64,000 nt of DNA from Geobacteraceae bacterium (GCA_013336525.1 JAAXTM010000011.1:19942-83941), one strand, 5' to 3'; counted from the stretch's first letter, positions 44,783 through 54,584 are shown. Notes: generated by a model from the letters alone, not told the origin. Numbers and translations: made by a program.

Positions 44783-45976
44783 TTACGAAAGCAGTTGAGG
44801 CATCAACATGTAACCATCAACTATCAGTCCGGTCGCCTTGGCCTGTGCCTCGTCATACGAAGCAGCGCCGTTTCCCTCCCCTGCCCCGCCCCGGTAAATG
44901 ACAAAAGGGACCGGATCGGAGGTATGGGTCATCAACTTCACCGGTGTCGGGTGATCAGGCATACAGAGAATAACATAATCACCAAACTTTTTAATTCCTT
45001 CCAAAACAGTTCCAACTACCTGACGATCAAAATCTTCGATAGCCTGAAGTTTATGCTGCATATTTCCGGCATGCGATGCCTCGTCCGGCGCTTCCACATG
45101 AACATAAACAAAATCGTGCTTTTCCAGAGCAGCCAGAGCCGCCTCACCTTTGCCAAGATAATTGGTGTCGATATAGCCGGTAGCACCTTCAACATTGATT
45201 ATATCCAGACCGGCACAGATCCCTATTCCTTTGATCAGATCAACAGCCGAAATGACCGCTCCGGTCAAACCGAACTTTTCCTGATAGGTTTCAATCAGCG
45301 GCGTCTTCCCGTGCCCCCAGAGCCACACCGAGTTGGCAGGCAAATTCCCCTGTTCCTTGCGCCGCACGTTAACCGGATGGCTATGCAGAACCATCTGGGC
45401 ATGATTCATGATGTTATTAAGCATATCTGCACCATCGCCACTTGGCAGGGAATCAAGTATCGCCTTGCCGGTAATGTCGTGGGGAGGGGTTGAGCTCATG
45501 GCATCCTTACCACCGCGCCATACCATAAGATGACGGTACCCTACCCCTGCATGAAATTCAATTTCAGGGCTGCCAAGTTCCTTCTGAAGCGATTCAACCA
45601 GATCTCTAGCCTCTGCAGTAGAAATATGTCCGGCAGAAAAGTCCTGCATATAGATCGAGCTTCCCTTTGGCTGAAGTGTTATCAGATTCATGCGAAAAGC
45701 GACATCATCTGGTCCGAGTACCACTCCCATGCTGATCGCCTCAAGTGGTGAGCGTCCGGTGTAGCAAGTACGCGGATCATAGCCAAATACTGACAGATTC
45801 GCCACGTCACTGCCAGGGGGCAATCCAACTGGAACCGTGTGAGCGAGGCCAACCTGACCATGCTGAGCCATAAAATCCATATTAGGGGTTGTCGCGTACT
45901 GGAGGGGAGATTTATTGCCTAGTTCACTGTAAGCTATATCAGACATACCATCGCCGAGCAGAATAATGACCTTCAT
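44783..45976 (-). CDS. apgM: Cofactor-independent phosphoglycerate mutase-like enzyme (ApgM family)
   Basis: A 397-residue alkaline-phosphatase-superfamily enzyme. Metal-binding motifs are IILLGDGMSD at the start, GSDVANLSVFGYDP near residue 55 with the phosphorylated serine, HVEAPDEASHAGNMQHK near 288, and MPDHPTPVKLMTHTSDPVPF near 338. The archaeal-type ApgM family interconverts 2- and 3-phosphoglycerate. In deltaproteobacteria members of this family are sometimes assigned as homoserine kinase, so the role could be in threonine synthesis. GAAAGG lies five bases before the ATG. Confidence 0.88.
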   Translation of the reverse strand: MKVIILLGDGMSDIAYSELGNKSPLQYATTPNMDFMAQHGQVGLAHTVPVGLPPGSDVANLSVFGYDPRTCYTGRSPLEAISMGVVLGPDDVAFRMNLITLQPKGSSIYMQDFSAGHISTAEARDLVESLQKELGSPEIEFHAGVGYRHLMVWRGGKDAMSSTPPHDITGKAILDSLPSGDGADMLNNIMNHAQMVLHSHPVNVRRKEQGNLPANSVWLWGHGKTPLIETYQEKFGLTGAVISAVDLIKGIGICAGLDIINVEGATGYIDTNYLGKGEAALAALEKHDFVYVHVEAPDEASHAGNMQHKLQAIEDFDRQVVGTVLEGIKKFGDYVILCMPDHPTPVKLMTHTSDPVPFVIYRGGAGEGNGAASYDEAQAKATGLIVDGYMLMPQLLS

Positions 45977-46040
45977 AAAAACCTTTCAAGATGAAATGAA
46001 CTTCTGTTGCCGGTATATTAGTTTCTACATCCATAGTTTG

Positions 46041-46949
46041 TCAATCAATCACCTCAATTTGATGGAAACCGGAGCCAAATGCTGCACCCTTTCCGGCGTT
46101 AAAACAGCTACCAAGAGTCAATAATGAAAACATTGGTTCAACAAGGCCGGTAAATTCAGCTTCACCTGCCAAACCTGATCTATTTGAACGCTTTGGCCAT
46201 ATCGGTTTAGTGTAGTGTATATTATCTTCCAAAACAGTCACATTTTGAGCGGACTGTGAAAGACCAACAAAGTCCAGATCCAATTCTCCGGTTCCATAAT
46301 ATGAGTAAAGAGAGGAACAGCGTCTTAATTGTGAACGGAGAAATATAGCAAAGTCAAAATTATGCAGATTTGAAGAGTTGCTTAACAGACGTAAAGGCGA
46401 TTTCAGAGTTAATTTGAGTGAGTCCGAATGTACAGTACTCAGCAGAATATGCCGACCTGAAAGCAGGATTACACATTCTGAAAGAGATTCAACGTTAATT
46501 AAATGACGGATTCCCTGATAATCGAGGCTGTATGAATGCAGTATATATTTTTCAGGTGACAAAACTTTACAAACACATGCATCAATCATACTAAGCAGGG
46601 CTTTATGAAAGTACCTGATATAATTGACGGCACTGCCAATAACAACCATTCCCACGTAACAGGATGAAGCAGAGTCGCCCATAGTGTTTATATACAAAGA
46701 GAATGGTAAAGATGGTTTTTGATGAATCCTTACGATCTCAGGATCGGGAGATAAACGTTGATCAAAAACAGTGCTGTAAGGGCATTCGGGGTGCAGGGGG
46801 CAGGAATTGCATGAATCTTGCCTGTCAGAGCAGCAAGATGCTTTGAAATGTTCTTCAAAGCTCCGTAGTGCAACATAGAGTGCCGCGGTTAATTGGACAG
46901 AATTATCTGCAACAATTTCACATTCAATGCGTGCAAAATCTAAATCCAC
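46041..46949 (-). CDS. cas6: Cas6-like RAMP endoribonuclease without adjacent CRISPR array
   Basis: A 302-residue protein of the CRISPR pre-crRNA-processing RAMP group. It has an N-terminal cysteine-rich segment CNSCPLHPECPYSTVFDQ (near residue 47), typical of the long Cas6-like subfamily. The glycine-rich C-terminus runs GEAEFTGLVEPMFSLLTLG then GKGAAFGSGFHQIEV, the family's final RNA-binding loop. The start is GTG with GGAG ten bases upstream. No CRISPR repeats or other cas genes are visible. Upstream a terminator separates it from frdB, and apgM lies downstream. It may process a distant array or have another RNA role. Confidence 0.72.
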   Translation of the reverse strand: MDLDFARIECEIVADNSVQLTAALYVALRSFEEHFKASCCSDRQDSCNSCPLHPECPYSTVFDQRLSPDPEIVRIHQKPSLPFSLYINTMGDSASSCYVGMVVIGSAVNYIRYFHKALLSMIDACVCKVLSPEKYILHSYSLDYQGIRHLINVESLSECVILLSGRHILLSTVHSDSLKLTLKSPLRLLSNSSNLHNFDFAIFLRSQLRRCSSLYSYYGTGELDLDFVGLSQSAQNVTVLEDNIHYTKPIWPKRSNRSGLAGEAEFTGLVEPMFSLLTLGSCFNAGKGAAFGSGFHQIEVID

Positions 46950-46972
46950 TGGTTCTCAGCTCCAAATAAAAT

Positions 46973-46995
46973 GGGGCGACCATAAAGGCCGCCCC
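46973..46995 (-). terminator. Terminator of the frdCAB operon
   Basis: GGGGCGGCC pairs with GGTCGCCCC (one G-T pair) around a five-base loop on the minus strand, followed by ATTTTATTT. It lies 28 bases after the frdB stop. Confidence 0.75.
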
Positions 46996-47023
46996 GCAAT
47001 ACAATCAAAAACAAATAACAAAA

Positions 47024-47782
47024 TCAGGCAAATTGTGCTTTCAAAAATTCACGATTCATTCGAGCTATGAACTTGACATTTATGCCTTTTGGACATGCAG
47101 CCATACACTCGTAATGATTTGTACAGTTACCAAAACCACATTCTGTCATGGCGTTAGTCATATTCTTTACACGTGTTGCCGCTTCACCTTTGCCCTGTGG
47201 CAGTATCGCAAGCTGGGAAACCTTGGCGCTGGTAAACAGCATGGCAGCACCATTAGGACATCCCGCAACACAAGCGCCGCAACCGACGCATTCTGCGGCA
47301 TCCATCGCCTCATCGGCAACCGGCTTGGGAATCAGTATAGCATTTCCGTCTGCAACACCACCGGTATGACAGGATGTGTAGCCGCCAGCCTGAATAATCT
47401 TGTCGAGAGCGGAGCGGTCAACAATAAGGTCGCGGACAATCGGGAAGGCACGGGCTCTCCATGGCTCAATATAGATAGTGTCGCCATCCTTGAATTTGCG
47501 CATATGCAGCTGACAAACCGTAGTACGATCCTGCCCGCCATGCGGTGCACCGTTGATAACCTGTGAACACATGCCGCAGATACCTTCACGACAGTCATGA
47601 TCGAAAACGATTGGATCTTTTCCGGCGTGGATCAGGTCTTCGTTGACGCAGTCAAGCATCTCCAGAAAGGAGTGGTGCTCAGTAATATTTTTTGCGGTAT
47701 AGGTCTCGAATTTTCCGGGATCGTTGGCATTTTTCTGGCGCCACACGATCAGTGTCAATGTCATGGTCTTGTGATCGCTCAT
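47024..47782 (-). CDS. frdB: Fumarate reductase/succinate dehydrogenase iron-sulfur subunit
   Basis: A 252-residue electron-transfer subunit. It has a plant-type ferredoxin domain ([12 protein letters not shown] near residue 66, plus a later Cys in TTVCQLH) and a C-terminal dicluster domain: [14 protein letters not shown] near 148, and [20 protein letters not shown] near 210. It carries electrons between flavin and cytochrome b. The ATG overlaps the frdA stop by one base (TAATG). In Geobacter the homologous complex works in both directions. Confidence 0.95.
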   Translation of the reverse strand: MSDHKTMTLTLIVWRQKNANDPGKFETYTAKNITEHHSFLEMLDCVNEDLIHAGKDPIVFDHDCREGICGMCSQVINGAPHGGQDRTTVCQLHMRKFKDGDTIYIEPWRARAFPIVRDLIVDRSALDKIIQAGGYTSCHTGGVADGNAILIPKPVADEAMDAAECVGCGACVAGCPNGAAMLFTSAKVSQLAILPQGKGEAATRVKNMTNAMTECGFGNCTNHYECMAACPKGINVKFIARMNREFLKAQFA

Positions 47783-49695
47783 TATTTGTAACTCCTTACG
47801 GCGAGATGTACATTGTCGAATTTCAACGGTTCTTTATGCAGTTCAGGTTCCTTGCCAACACCCTTATACTCCCAGGCACCGACGTAACAGAAATTAACAT
47901 CATCACGCTGTGCTTCACCCGCATCCTGATATTCCGAACGGAAATGGCCGCCACAGGACTCGTTACGATGCAGGGCATCACGGCACATAAGTTCACTGAA
48001 CTCAAGGAAGTCGGCAGTACGACCGGCATTTTCAAGTTGCTGATTAAGCTCAGAACCAGAACCGGTAACCTTGACATTCTTCCAGAATTCTTCGCGCAGT
48101 GCAGGAATCTTTTTGAGGTTAATCTCAAGAGATTCCTTGGTGCGGGCCATACCGCAGTTTTCCCACATCAGGCCGCCAACTTCGCGCATGAACTCGAAAA
48201 CTGTCTTTTTGCCGTTGATGCCAAGCATCTTGTTCTGTTCTGCTTTGACATCTTCTTCACATTTCTTAAACTCGGGGTGATCTGTCTTGACCTGACCCGG
48301 CTTAACGGTAGCCAGATAGCCGCCGATTGTGTAAGGAATAACAAAGTAACCGTCAGCAAGACCCTGCATAAGAGCTGAAGCGCCCAGACGGTTAGCACCA
48401 TGAACCGAGAAGTTAGCCTCACCCAGTACGAACAGACCCGGAATATTGCTCATAAGGTTGTAATCGACCCAGAGACCGCCCATGGAATAGTGAGGTGCTG
48501 GATACATACGCATCGGGCGTTTGTAACCGTCTTCGTCGGTAATTTTTTCATACATTTCAAACAGGTTGCCGTAACGTTCCTTGATAGTATCAGCACCCAG
48601 ACGCTTGATGGAGTCACCAAAGTCAAGGTATACACCGCGGCCACCAGGGCCTACACCACGACCGTCGTCGCACTGTTCTTTAGCCGCACGAGAAGCAATA
48701 TCACGTGGTGCCAGGTTGCCATAGGAAGGATACTTGCGCTCGAGGTAATAATCGCGATCGTCCTCAGCAATATCACCAGGATGTTTTCCGCAATCTTCTT
48801 TCTTCTTGGGAACCCATACACGGCCGTCATTACGAAGCGACTCTGACATCAGAGTAAGCTTGGACTGATAGTCACCGGCCTGCGGGATGCAGGTAGGATG
48901 AATTTGTGTGTAGCAAGGGTTGGCAAAGAAAGCGCCTTTTTTGTGAGCTTTCCAGTTTGCCGTAACCGAGCATCCCATTGCATTTGTGGACAAGTAGAAT
49001 ACGTTAACGTAGCCGCCGGTAGCCAGGCAGACTGCATCAGCAGCATAACTTTCCATCTCACCGGTTACCAGGTTGCGCACCGTGATACCACGGGCAACGC
49101 CGTCAACAACAACGAGGTCAAGCATTTCGCGACGATCGTACATTTTGACCGAACCGAGCTTGATCTGGCGGGAAAGCGCCGAGTAAGCGCCCAACAGCAG
49201 CTGCTGACCGGTCTGTCCACGAGCAAAGAAAGTACGTGAAACCTGGGCACCGCCGAAGGAGCGGTTGTCCAGATAGCCGGCATAGTCCCGACCAAAAGGA
49301 ACACCCTGGGCTACGCACTGGTCGATGATGTTGTTAGACACCTGGGCAAGACGCCATACGTCAGCTTCGCGGGCACGGAAGTCGCCGCCTTTGATGGTGT
49401 CGTAGAACAGGCGATAGATAGAATCGCCGTCATTCGGATAGTTTTTAGCAGCATTGATACCACCCTGCGCTGCAATAGAGTGAGCACGACGAGGACTATC
49501 CTGATAACAGAATGCCTGAACGTTGTAGCCAAGCTCACCAAGAGAAGCAGCAGCAGCACCTCCGGCCAGGCCGGTTCCGACGACTATAACGTTATACTTA
49601 CGTTTATTTGCGGGATTGACCAACTTCAGATCGAAGCGGTGTTTGTCCCAAGTCTGTTCAATAGGTCCGGTTGGACATTTTCCATCAAGTATCAC
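47782..49695 (-). CDS. frdA: Fumarate reductase/succinate dehydrogenase flavoprotein subunit
   Basis: A 637-residue flavoprotein. FAD-binding [20 protein letters not shown] near residue 37, the covalent-flavin histidine region [14 protein letters not shown], catalytic-site [13 protein letters not shown] near 255, and [20 protein letters not shown] near 433 are visible. Length and motifs match the large FrdA/SdhA of Geobacter and epsilonproteobacteria. It starts with GTG behind GGGGG. It lies ten bases after frdC and is coupled to frdB. Confidence 0.95.
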   Translation of the reverse strand: MILDGKCPTGPIEQTWDKHRFDLKLVNPANKRKYNVIVVGTGLAGGAAAASLGELGYNVQAFCYQDSPRRAHSIAAQGGINAAKNYPNDGDSIYRLFYDTIKGGDFRAREADVWRLAQVSNNIIDQCVAQGVPFGRDYAGYLDNRSFGGAQVSRTFFARGQTGQQLLLGAYSALSRQIKLGSVKMYDRREMLDLVVVDGVARGITVRNLVTGEMESYAADAVCLATGGYVNVFYLSTNAMGCSVTANWKAHKKGAFFANPCYTQIHPTCIPQAGDYQSKLTLMSESLRNDGRVWVPKKKEDCGKHPGDIAEDDRDYYLERKYPSYGNLAPRDIASRAAKEQCDDGRGVGPGGRGVYLDFGDSIKRLGADTIKERYGNLFEMYEKITDEDGYKRPMRMYPAPHYSMGGLWVDYNLMSNIPGLFVLGEANFSVHGANRLGASALMQGLADGYFVIPYTIGGYLATVKPGQVKTDHPEFKKCEEDVKAEQNKMLGINGKKTVFEFMREVGGLMWENCGMARTKESLEINLKKIPALREEFWKNVKVTGSGSELNQQLENAGRTADFLEFSELMCRDALHRNESCGGHFRSEYQDAGEAQRDDVNFCYVGAWEYKGVGKEPELHKEPLKFDNVHLAVRSYK

Positions 49696-49705
49696 AATAA
49701 CCCCC

Positions 49706-50395
49706 TTAACCTTTCAAAATGCCGGCAAAAATTGTCAGCGGGATGGTAACATAACCAAGAAAAAGACCGAGAGCGACCAAAGTGCCGAATTTAACAAGAA
49801 GCGGCTGGCTCTTGTCACAGCTCCAACCCATGGTTTGGAAAAAGCTCTGAATACCATGTGAAAGGTGCAAAAAGAGGGCAACCATCGCACCGGCATAAAT
49901 AAATGAGACGAAGAAGTTTTTAAAACCGGCAACTACCATTCCAAGTACATTTGGTACCATCTCATTGTGTAATGGAACAAGGTTCTTAAGAGCGGCAGTT
50001 TCAGGACTGATGACCTGGAATGTAAAATGCGCAAGATGATAAATCAGGAAAAGCGCTATGAGAGATCCTGTCCAGATCATGTTCTCACTGGCAAAGGTTG
50101 CTTTCTGGGTAGACTTGACAGCGTACTGCTGCGGACGTCCCCCACGGTTTTCAATGGTCAACTGGATACCGAACCAGATATGAACACAAACAATAGCCAG
50201 CAGGGCCAGGCGAAAGCCGATGATTATAGGCAGTGGCATGCTGTGGAGGTGTTCGGCATAGGCGTTGATACCACCATTGAGCCACCCGAAGATGGAGCTG
50301 TTTCCAAGCAGATGTACGACAGCGAACAGAACCATAGCCTGGCCTGTAATCGCCATCAGGATCTTTCTGCCGATGGATGACGAGGTGAGTTGCAT
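49706..50395 (-). CDS. frdC: Fumarate reductase/succinate dehydrogenase cytochrome b subunit
   Basis: A 229-residue membrane anchor with five hydrophobic segments and diheme-type histidines ([11 protein letters not shown] near residue 23, the [15 protein letters not shown] region near 73, [10 protein letters not shown] near 119, [13 protein letters not shown] near 178). This is the B-type anchor that pairs with two hydrophilic subunits. AAGGAATGCT precedes the ATG. It is the first gene of frdCAB. Confidence 0.94.
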   Translation of the reverse strand: MQLTSSSIGRKILMAITGQAMVLFAVVHLLGNSSIFGWLNGGINAYAEHLHSMPLPIIIGFRLALLAIVCVHIWFGIQLTIENRGGRPQQYAVKSTQKATFASENMIWTGSLIALFLIYHLAHFTFQVISPETAALKNLVPLHNEMVPNVLGMVVAGFKNFFVSFIYAGAMVALFLHLSHGIQSFFQTMGWSCDKSQPLLVKFGTLVALGLFLGYVTIPLTIFAGILKG

Positions 50396-50785
50396 AGCAT
50401 TCCTTCCTTTTTTAGATAGTGTTATACTTCACAATATAAATTTCTTGATGCAACAGGATTATCACAGTGAGGTCAAACATTGAATCGGTGGAGCTCGCCA
50501 ACAAAATCTGGAGACAACTTTCATTCGTAAACCTCCTTGAGAATTTTATTTGGATGCATTTACCAGAATCGGTGTTGCACTTTCATGCCTGCCATATGAT
50601 TCAACCGCGGTGATACTAAACATCGTTATAGAAAAATGCAACCCTTTTGTGTATACAGATTACATTTATAATCGCTTAAAACGCTATCTACCACTCACAA
50701 ATTGCATTTTAGAGTTCACTCTGATAGTACAGATGCACATAAATATCCTCCTGCAGTTTTTTAAGCTTGGAGTTTTGGAGATTTC
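50396..50785. other. Divergent intergenic region between frdC and tgt
   Basis: These 390 AT-rich bases must hold the promoters of frdC (leftward) and tgt (rightward). The only distinct item I see is a TGTATACA palindrome at 50650-50657. An open frame of 79 codons crosses the right half but lacks a ribosome binding site and family resemblance, so I treat the region as noncoding. Confidence 0.6.
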
Positions 50786-51901
50786 ATGAAATTTACGCTT
50801 CTTAAAAAAGACCCTCAATCTTCAGCGCGTCTCGGAATAGTCAGTACTGCGCGCGGCGATATTCAGACACCGATTTTTATGCCTGTTGCAACTCACGGCG
50901 CCATGAAACCCCTCACTCCGGCACAAATTAAGGAGACCGGCTCACAGATTATCCTTTCAAATACATATCATCTGCATCTTCAACCTGGAGAGGGCCTTGT
51001 AAAAAAAGCCGGGGGATTGCACAAGTTTATGGCGTGGGATAAGCCTATTCTGACTGACTCGGGTGGGTTTCAGGTGTTTTCACTTCCCAACAAGCGAATT
51101 ACTGAGGAAGGTGTATTCTTCAAACATGAGATCACCGGTGCAGAAATATACCTTGATCCTGCTGCAGCAACCAGAATCCAGCAGGATCTCGGCGCCGACA
51201 TCATCATGGCTTTCGACGAATGCATCCCCTACCCCTGTGAACGGTCCTATGCCGAAAAATCTACACTGAAAACAGTTCGCTGGCTGAAAGAATGTCAGAA
51301 TGCCATGACTGATAACGGACAGGCCCTGTTTGGTATCGTTCAGGGGAGCGTATATGAAGACCTGCGGGAAATGTGCGCAAAAGAAATGCGCAAACTTGAC
51401 CTGCCCGGCTACGCAATCGGTGGCGTCAGTGTCGGCGAAGGGCTTGAGCTTCTTAAAAAAATAGTAGGATTTACGACTCCACACTTGCCGGAAGACAAAC
51501 CACGCTATCTGATGGGTGTTGGACTGCCTGAAGACATACTTGAAAGTGTAGAGCGCGGCATCGATATGTTCGACTGCGTCATTCCGACCCGTTATGCCAG
51601 AAGCGCTACTCTTTTTACCCGCCGTGGCAGGATCCGTCTGACTAACAAAAACTATAAGCGTGATTTTTTCCCCATCGATCCGAGTTGCAGCTGTTATACC
51701 TGTCAAAATTTCAGCAGGGCCTATCTCCACCATCTCTTTGTATCAAACGAGGTTCTCTCCGCAGTTCTTTCGGCAATACACAATGTCCATTTTTATCTGG
51801 CAATGATGGCAGAGATTCGTCAGTCAATCGGTGATGGAAAGTTCATGGATTATAAAGGGAGATTTCTGGCGGAGTATCTATCGGGAGAAAAGAAGAAATA
51901 G
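50786..51901 (+). CDS. tgt: Queuine/preQ1 tRNA-guanine transglycosylase
   Basis: A 371-residue TIM-barrel enzyme exchanging the wobble guanine of GUN tRNAs for preQ1. Motifs are FMPVATHGAMKPLTPAQIKE, LTDSGGFQVFSL near residue 91, the MAFDECIPYP segment near 145, IGGVSVGEGLE near 212, and the zinc site CSCYTCQNFSRAYLHHL near 297. GGAG precedes the ATG. It ends two bases before the convergent lipoprotein gene. Confidence 0.95.
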   Translation: MKFTLLKKDPQSSARLGIVSTARGDIQTPIFMPVATHGAMKPLTPAQIKETGSQIILSNTYHLHLQPGEGLVKKAGGLHKFMAWDKPILTDSGGFQVFSLPNKRITEEGVFFKHEITGAEIYLDPAAATRIQQDLGADIIMAFDECIPYPCERSYAEKSTLKTVRWLKECQNAMTDNGQALFGIVQGSVYEDLREMCAKEMRKLDLPGYAIGGVSVGEGLELLKKIVGFTTPHLPEDKPRYLMGVGLPEDILESVERGIDMFDCVIPTRYARSATLFTRRGRIRLTNKNYKRDFFPIDPSCSCYTCQNFSRAYLHHLFVSNEVLSAVLSAIHNVHFYLAMMAEIRQSIGDGKFMDYKGRFLAEYLSGEKKK

Positions 51902-51903
51902 CT

Positions 51904-52422
51904 TTATCTTCTGATTTTCTGTTCAAGTTCCATGTCCAGCTGTTTCAATCGCTCTATACTCTGGCGCAACTCTTTGTTGTCATGACTTAGCGACAAGTTC
52001 TGATTGCGCAGACTTTTAAGTTCGCGCTGCACACCCCTCAACGCTAAAACTTCCTGTAAATGGGCAGCAAGCGGCGACGCTTGTCTGGCCCATATACTGG
52101 CAGGAAATTCACGAATAAGCCTGCCAAGTAATGCTCTGGCACGTGGTTCACCCTTTCCCCCTTCATCGCGCAGATTCAAAACAGCAAGGCGAAACAGAGC
52201 TTCGTCTGTCACCCCTTTCAAGGGCGGTGCGTCGACAGTGCGTTCAAAAAGATCACGCGCAGCGGTCTCGTTTCCGGACCGCAGGTATTGTAAAGCACCT
52301 GCAAAGTTGCGTTCCTCGGTCCTTATTGCAGGCCCGCTCAACTCTGTGAATGTCCCGCACCCGCTAGTCAGCAGTACAGGCAGCAGTGCTGTTGCCAATA
52401 TCATGAATCGACCAAACCTCAC
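51904..52422 (-). CDS. Lipoprotein with coiled-coil tail
   Basis: A 172-residue protein with a signal peptide and lipobox LLTSGC at about residue 18-23, so lipidated at Cys22 or so. The mature part has TPR-like helices (GALQYLRSGNETAARDLFERTV; ALFRLAVLNLRDEG; ALLGRLIREFPAS) and a C-terminal coiled coil (ALRGVQRELKSLRNQNLSLS onwards). It overlaps the upstream GGDEF gene by four bases. I infer an envelope role coupled to the diguanylate cyclase; the function is not known. Confidence 0.75.
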   Translation of the reverse strand: MRFGRFMILATALLPVLLTSGCGTFTELSGPAIRTEERNFAGALQYLRSGNETAARDLFERTVDAPPLKGVTDEALFRLAVLNLRDEGGKGEPRARALLGRLIREFPASIWARQASPLAAHLQEVLALRGVQRELKSLRNQNLSLSHDNKELRQSIERLKQLDMELEQKIRR

Positions 52423-53732
52423 AGACTATCCCCTTTCCCTACTATCACATAATTGCTTCCCGCCGACACTTTGACATGGTCCTTAACGCTGGCCGCCGCA
52501 GTTGCAATTTCTGCAGCCTGCGCATAATCACCCGGTCGACATATCAGCGCAGCAATGGAGATCGAAATCAGTGGAAATGTACGCGGCACACCATATCGGT
52601 CAACCCCTTCTATGGCACCTGCAGAACGATCTTCGTCCGAATAGTGTTTCGGAACCAGTGCGTCAATACTCTTGATTACAGACTTACAAGCTGCCTCTGC
52701 CTTGTCTGCGCTGATGATTATTACAAAATCATCACCTCCGATGTGGCCGACAAAAGCATCCGGATCTCCCAACCCCTTTACGGCATTGTAAATTGTTTCT
52801 CCGACATCTTTAAGGACTTCACTGGCCTTGATGTATCCGTAACGGTCGTTGTATGACTTGAAATTATCCAGATCCAGGTAACACATCGCAAAAGTGGCCT
52901 TATCCCTAAGGCGACGGTTTATCACACGTTCAATAGCAATATTGCCCGGCAACCTGGTCAGGGGGCTGGCATCAAGACTTATCTGTTCAAGATCCTTGAG
53001 CCTCAAAGCCATCTGCCTGAAATCTTCAGAAAGAGCCCCGATTTCATCACCAGGTTCTATCCCTGGATCATGTTCAAAATCACCGGTGGCAATCCGATGA
53101 GTAGCATGCTGCAGCTTACCAATAGAACTTGCAAATGAATATACCATCCACGCAGCGATTATAAAGGAGAGGACAACACCGGTAAAGGCAATGCCCAGAG
53201 ACCAGGTAACAGTTTTTTCTGCATATATATCAGACCGGGCCAGCTTTTGCGACAGATCCAGCCGTTGATCTTCGCTTATTTTATCAACAAGCCTCGTAAC
53301 ATTATCTATTATTTTTTTTATGCCGTGCTCATCAGGTGTTACTCCGCTAAAGAGCCGCCCGGCCAGCACAACATAGCTGGAATAAGCAGCTTCCAGAGCG
53401 TCAACAGATGAGCTTTTATTTATTTCACCAAGTTTGATCAACTCACGACGGAACTCTTCAGAGTTCCGATCATGGATAAGTTTGTATTCTGGCTGTTTCA
53501 GGATAGAGAAACGCCCCGTCAGGCGTTCTTGTGCCACAACCAACTCACGCAGCCTGATAATTATGGTCGCGGCCTTCAGGTCTTTACCGGCTATTTCCTT
53601 TTCCATTTTGTGCATGGCGCCCAGCCCGGAGATGGAGAAAACCAGAGCCACGATCAGGCAGACCCCGGAAAGCGCAAAGCTTAATATCAATTTTTGAACC
53701 AGTGACATCTTGAATGGCCTTGTCAGTGCCAT
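52419..53732 (-). CDS. Membrane GGDEF-domain protein (putative diguanylate cyclase, GGDDF variant)
   Basis: A 437-residue inner-membrane protein: TM1 near residues 15-38, a periplasmic helical sensor (40-170), TM2 near 177-200, a HAMP domain to about 253, and a GGDEF domain from about 256. The signature is GGDDF (332-336), with preceding DASPLTRLPGN and YLDLDNFKSYND. The glutamate of the usual motif is aspartate, and no RxxD inhibitory site precedes it. This subgroup may be weakly active or act as a receptor. GGAGG lies nine bases before the ATG. It is coupled to the lipoprotein gene. Confidence 0.85.
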   Translation of the reverse strand: MALTRPFKMSLVQKLILSFALSGVCLIVALVFSISGLGAMHKMEKEIAGKDLKAATIIIRLRELVVAQERLTGRFSILKQPEYKLIHDRNSEEFRRELIKLGEINKSSSVDALEAAYSSYVVLAGRLFSGVTPDEHGIKKIIDNVTRLVDKISEDQRLDLSQKLARSDIYAEKTVTWSLGIAFTGVVLSFIIAAWMVYSFASSIGKLQHATHRIATGDFEHDPGIEPGDEIGALSEDFRQMALRLKDLEQISLDASPLTRLPGNIAIERVINRRLRDKATFAMCYLDLDNFKSYNDRYGYIKASEVLKDVGETIYNAVKGLGDPDAFVGHIGGDDFVIIISADKAEAACKSVIKSIDALVPKHYSDEDRSAGAIEGVDRYGVPRTFPLISISIAALICRPGDYAQAAEIATAAASVKDHVKVSAGSNYVIVGKGDSL

Positions 53733-53965
53733 AAGTTTTTTCCTCCAGCAGTTCTAAAACGGGTGTATGTTATTACACACCGATACCAATTGCAACTTCA
53801 GGAGTACAGACTGCGGTAAATTTATTTATCAATAACAACCGTGATGTTCTATCTCAGAGACAGCGGCTAAATGAGAATATTTTGTTGAATTTTACAGTAA
53901 TATGTTAGATTATAAAAACGTATCTTTTAACCTGCAATGAATGTTTTAAACATCAAGGAGTTTTC

Positions 53966-54172
53966 ATGGCTGGTTACGAACAGACTTTCCTGGAACAGAT
54001 TACCAATATACACGGAGTTGATTTTTCAACCTGGCCCGGTTGGGAAAAACTGATGTCATGGACAAGGCGACAGGCGTGGTCAAAGGATTTTCTGGGAGAG
54101 GACAAAATACCAGCCCGTTTAATGCACCCAACCACCCTGGCTGACGAATTGACTAAATATCTTGGTGGATAA
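53966..54172 (+). CDS. Small hypothetical protein (68 residues)
   Basis: A 68-residue soluble protein with a good ribosome binding site (AAGGAG seven bases before ATG) and its own downstream terminator. It is tryptophan-rich (TWPGWEKLMSWTRRQAWSKD) and has no hydrophobic segment. I do not recognise a family. It lies alone between the GGDEF gene and tRNA-Leu, so it is probably a real small gene. Confidence 0.65.
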   Translation: MAGYEQTFLEQITNIHGVDFSTWPGWEKLMSWTRRQAWSKDFLGEDKIPARLMHPTTLADELTKYLGG

Positions 54173-54199
54173 ATTTACTGTCAACATTGCATTTTAATA

Positions 54200-54240
54200 C
54201 AAAACAGCCAACATGCAAGCATGTGTAGGCTGTTTTGTTG
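54200..54240 (+). terminator. Terminator after the 68-residue gene
   Basis: CAAAACAGCC pairs with GGCTGTTTTG, with an inner ACATG/CATGT pairing, followed by TTGT. It lies 28 bases after the stop. Confidence 0.8.
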
Positions 54241-54277
54241 TATTTACCAGCTCATCTTTTTTTAACGGCGATAATTC

Positions 54278-54306
54278 TTGACGTATGACTCTGTCTGAAT
54301 TATAAA
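54278..54306 (+). promoter_or_regulatory. Promoter of tRNA-Leu
   Basis: TTGACG and TATAAA are exactly 17 bases apart; the predicted start falls a few bases before the tRNA. Confidence 0.8.
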
Positions 54307-54316
54307 TAACAGCTCT

Positions 54317-54402
54317 GGCGGAGTGGTGAAATGGTAGACACAGCAGACTCAAAATCTGCCGATCGCAAGGTCATGCCGGTTCGAGTCCGGCCTCCGCTAC
54401 CA
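54317..54402 (+). tRNA. tRNA-Leu (anticodon CAA)
   Basis: An 86-base class II tRNA: acceptor GGCGGAG/CTCCGCT, D arm with GGTAGACAC, anticodon stem GCAGA/TCTGC with loop CTCAAAA (anticodon CAA, reading UUG), a long variable arm and the T loop TTCGAGT. The CCA end is encoded. Confidence 0.95.
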
Positions 54403-54424
54403 AGTTATAATCCAGCAAAAGCCT

Positions 54425-54453
54425 AAAGCCCTTGAGAAATCAGGGGCTTTTTC
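54425..54453 (+). terminator. Terminator of tRNA-Leu
   Basis: AAAGCCCTTGA and TCAGGGGCTTT form an 11-bp stem with one G-T pair, followed by T-rich sequence, 22 bases after the tRNA. Confidence 0.8.
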
Positions 54454-54584
54454 TTTTGCCTTATCTTGTAATGCCTAATGCAGCAGCATGAAATCCGCTC
54501 ATTTTTGGGGTAACTTTTTGACGGAGTTCCCCATTCTGAAAATTATTACCCCTCCTTGGGTTAGTCCAAGCAGAATTTGGCATT

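Noticed and set aside
46950..47023. CRISPR array near the Cas6-like gene
   Set aside because: The gaps on both sides are short and contain only a terminator and a ribosome binding site; no direct repeats.
47692..48378. 228-codon plus-strand frame antisense to frdA
   Set aside because: Shadow of the frdA/frdB coding strand.
50550..50789. 79-codon frame upstream of tgt
   Set aside because: No ribosome binding site; it runs over the tgt start and resembles no family.
54403..54584. Possible integration site after tRNA-Leu
   Set aside because: No second copy of the tRNA 3' end, integrase or mobile gene is visible in the window; the gap is only a terminator and plain sequence.
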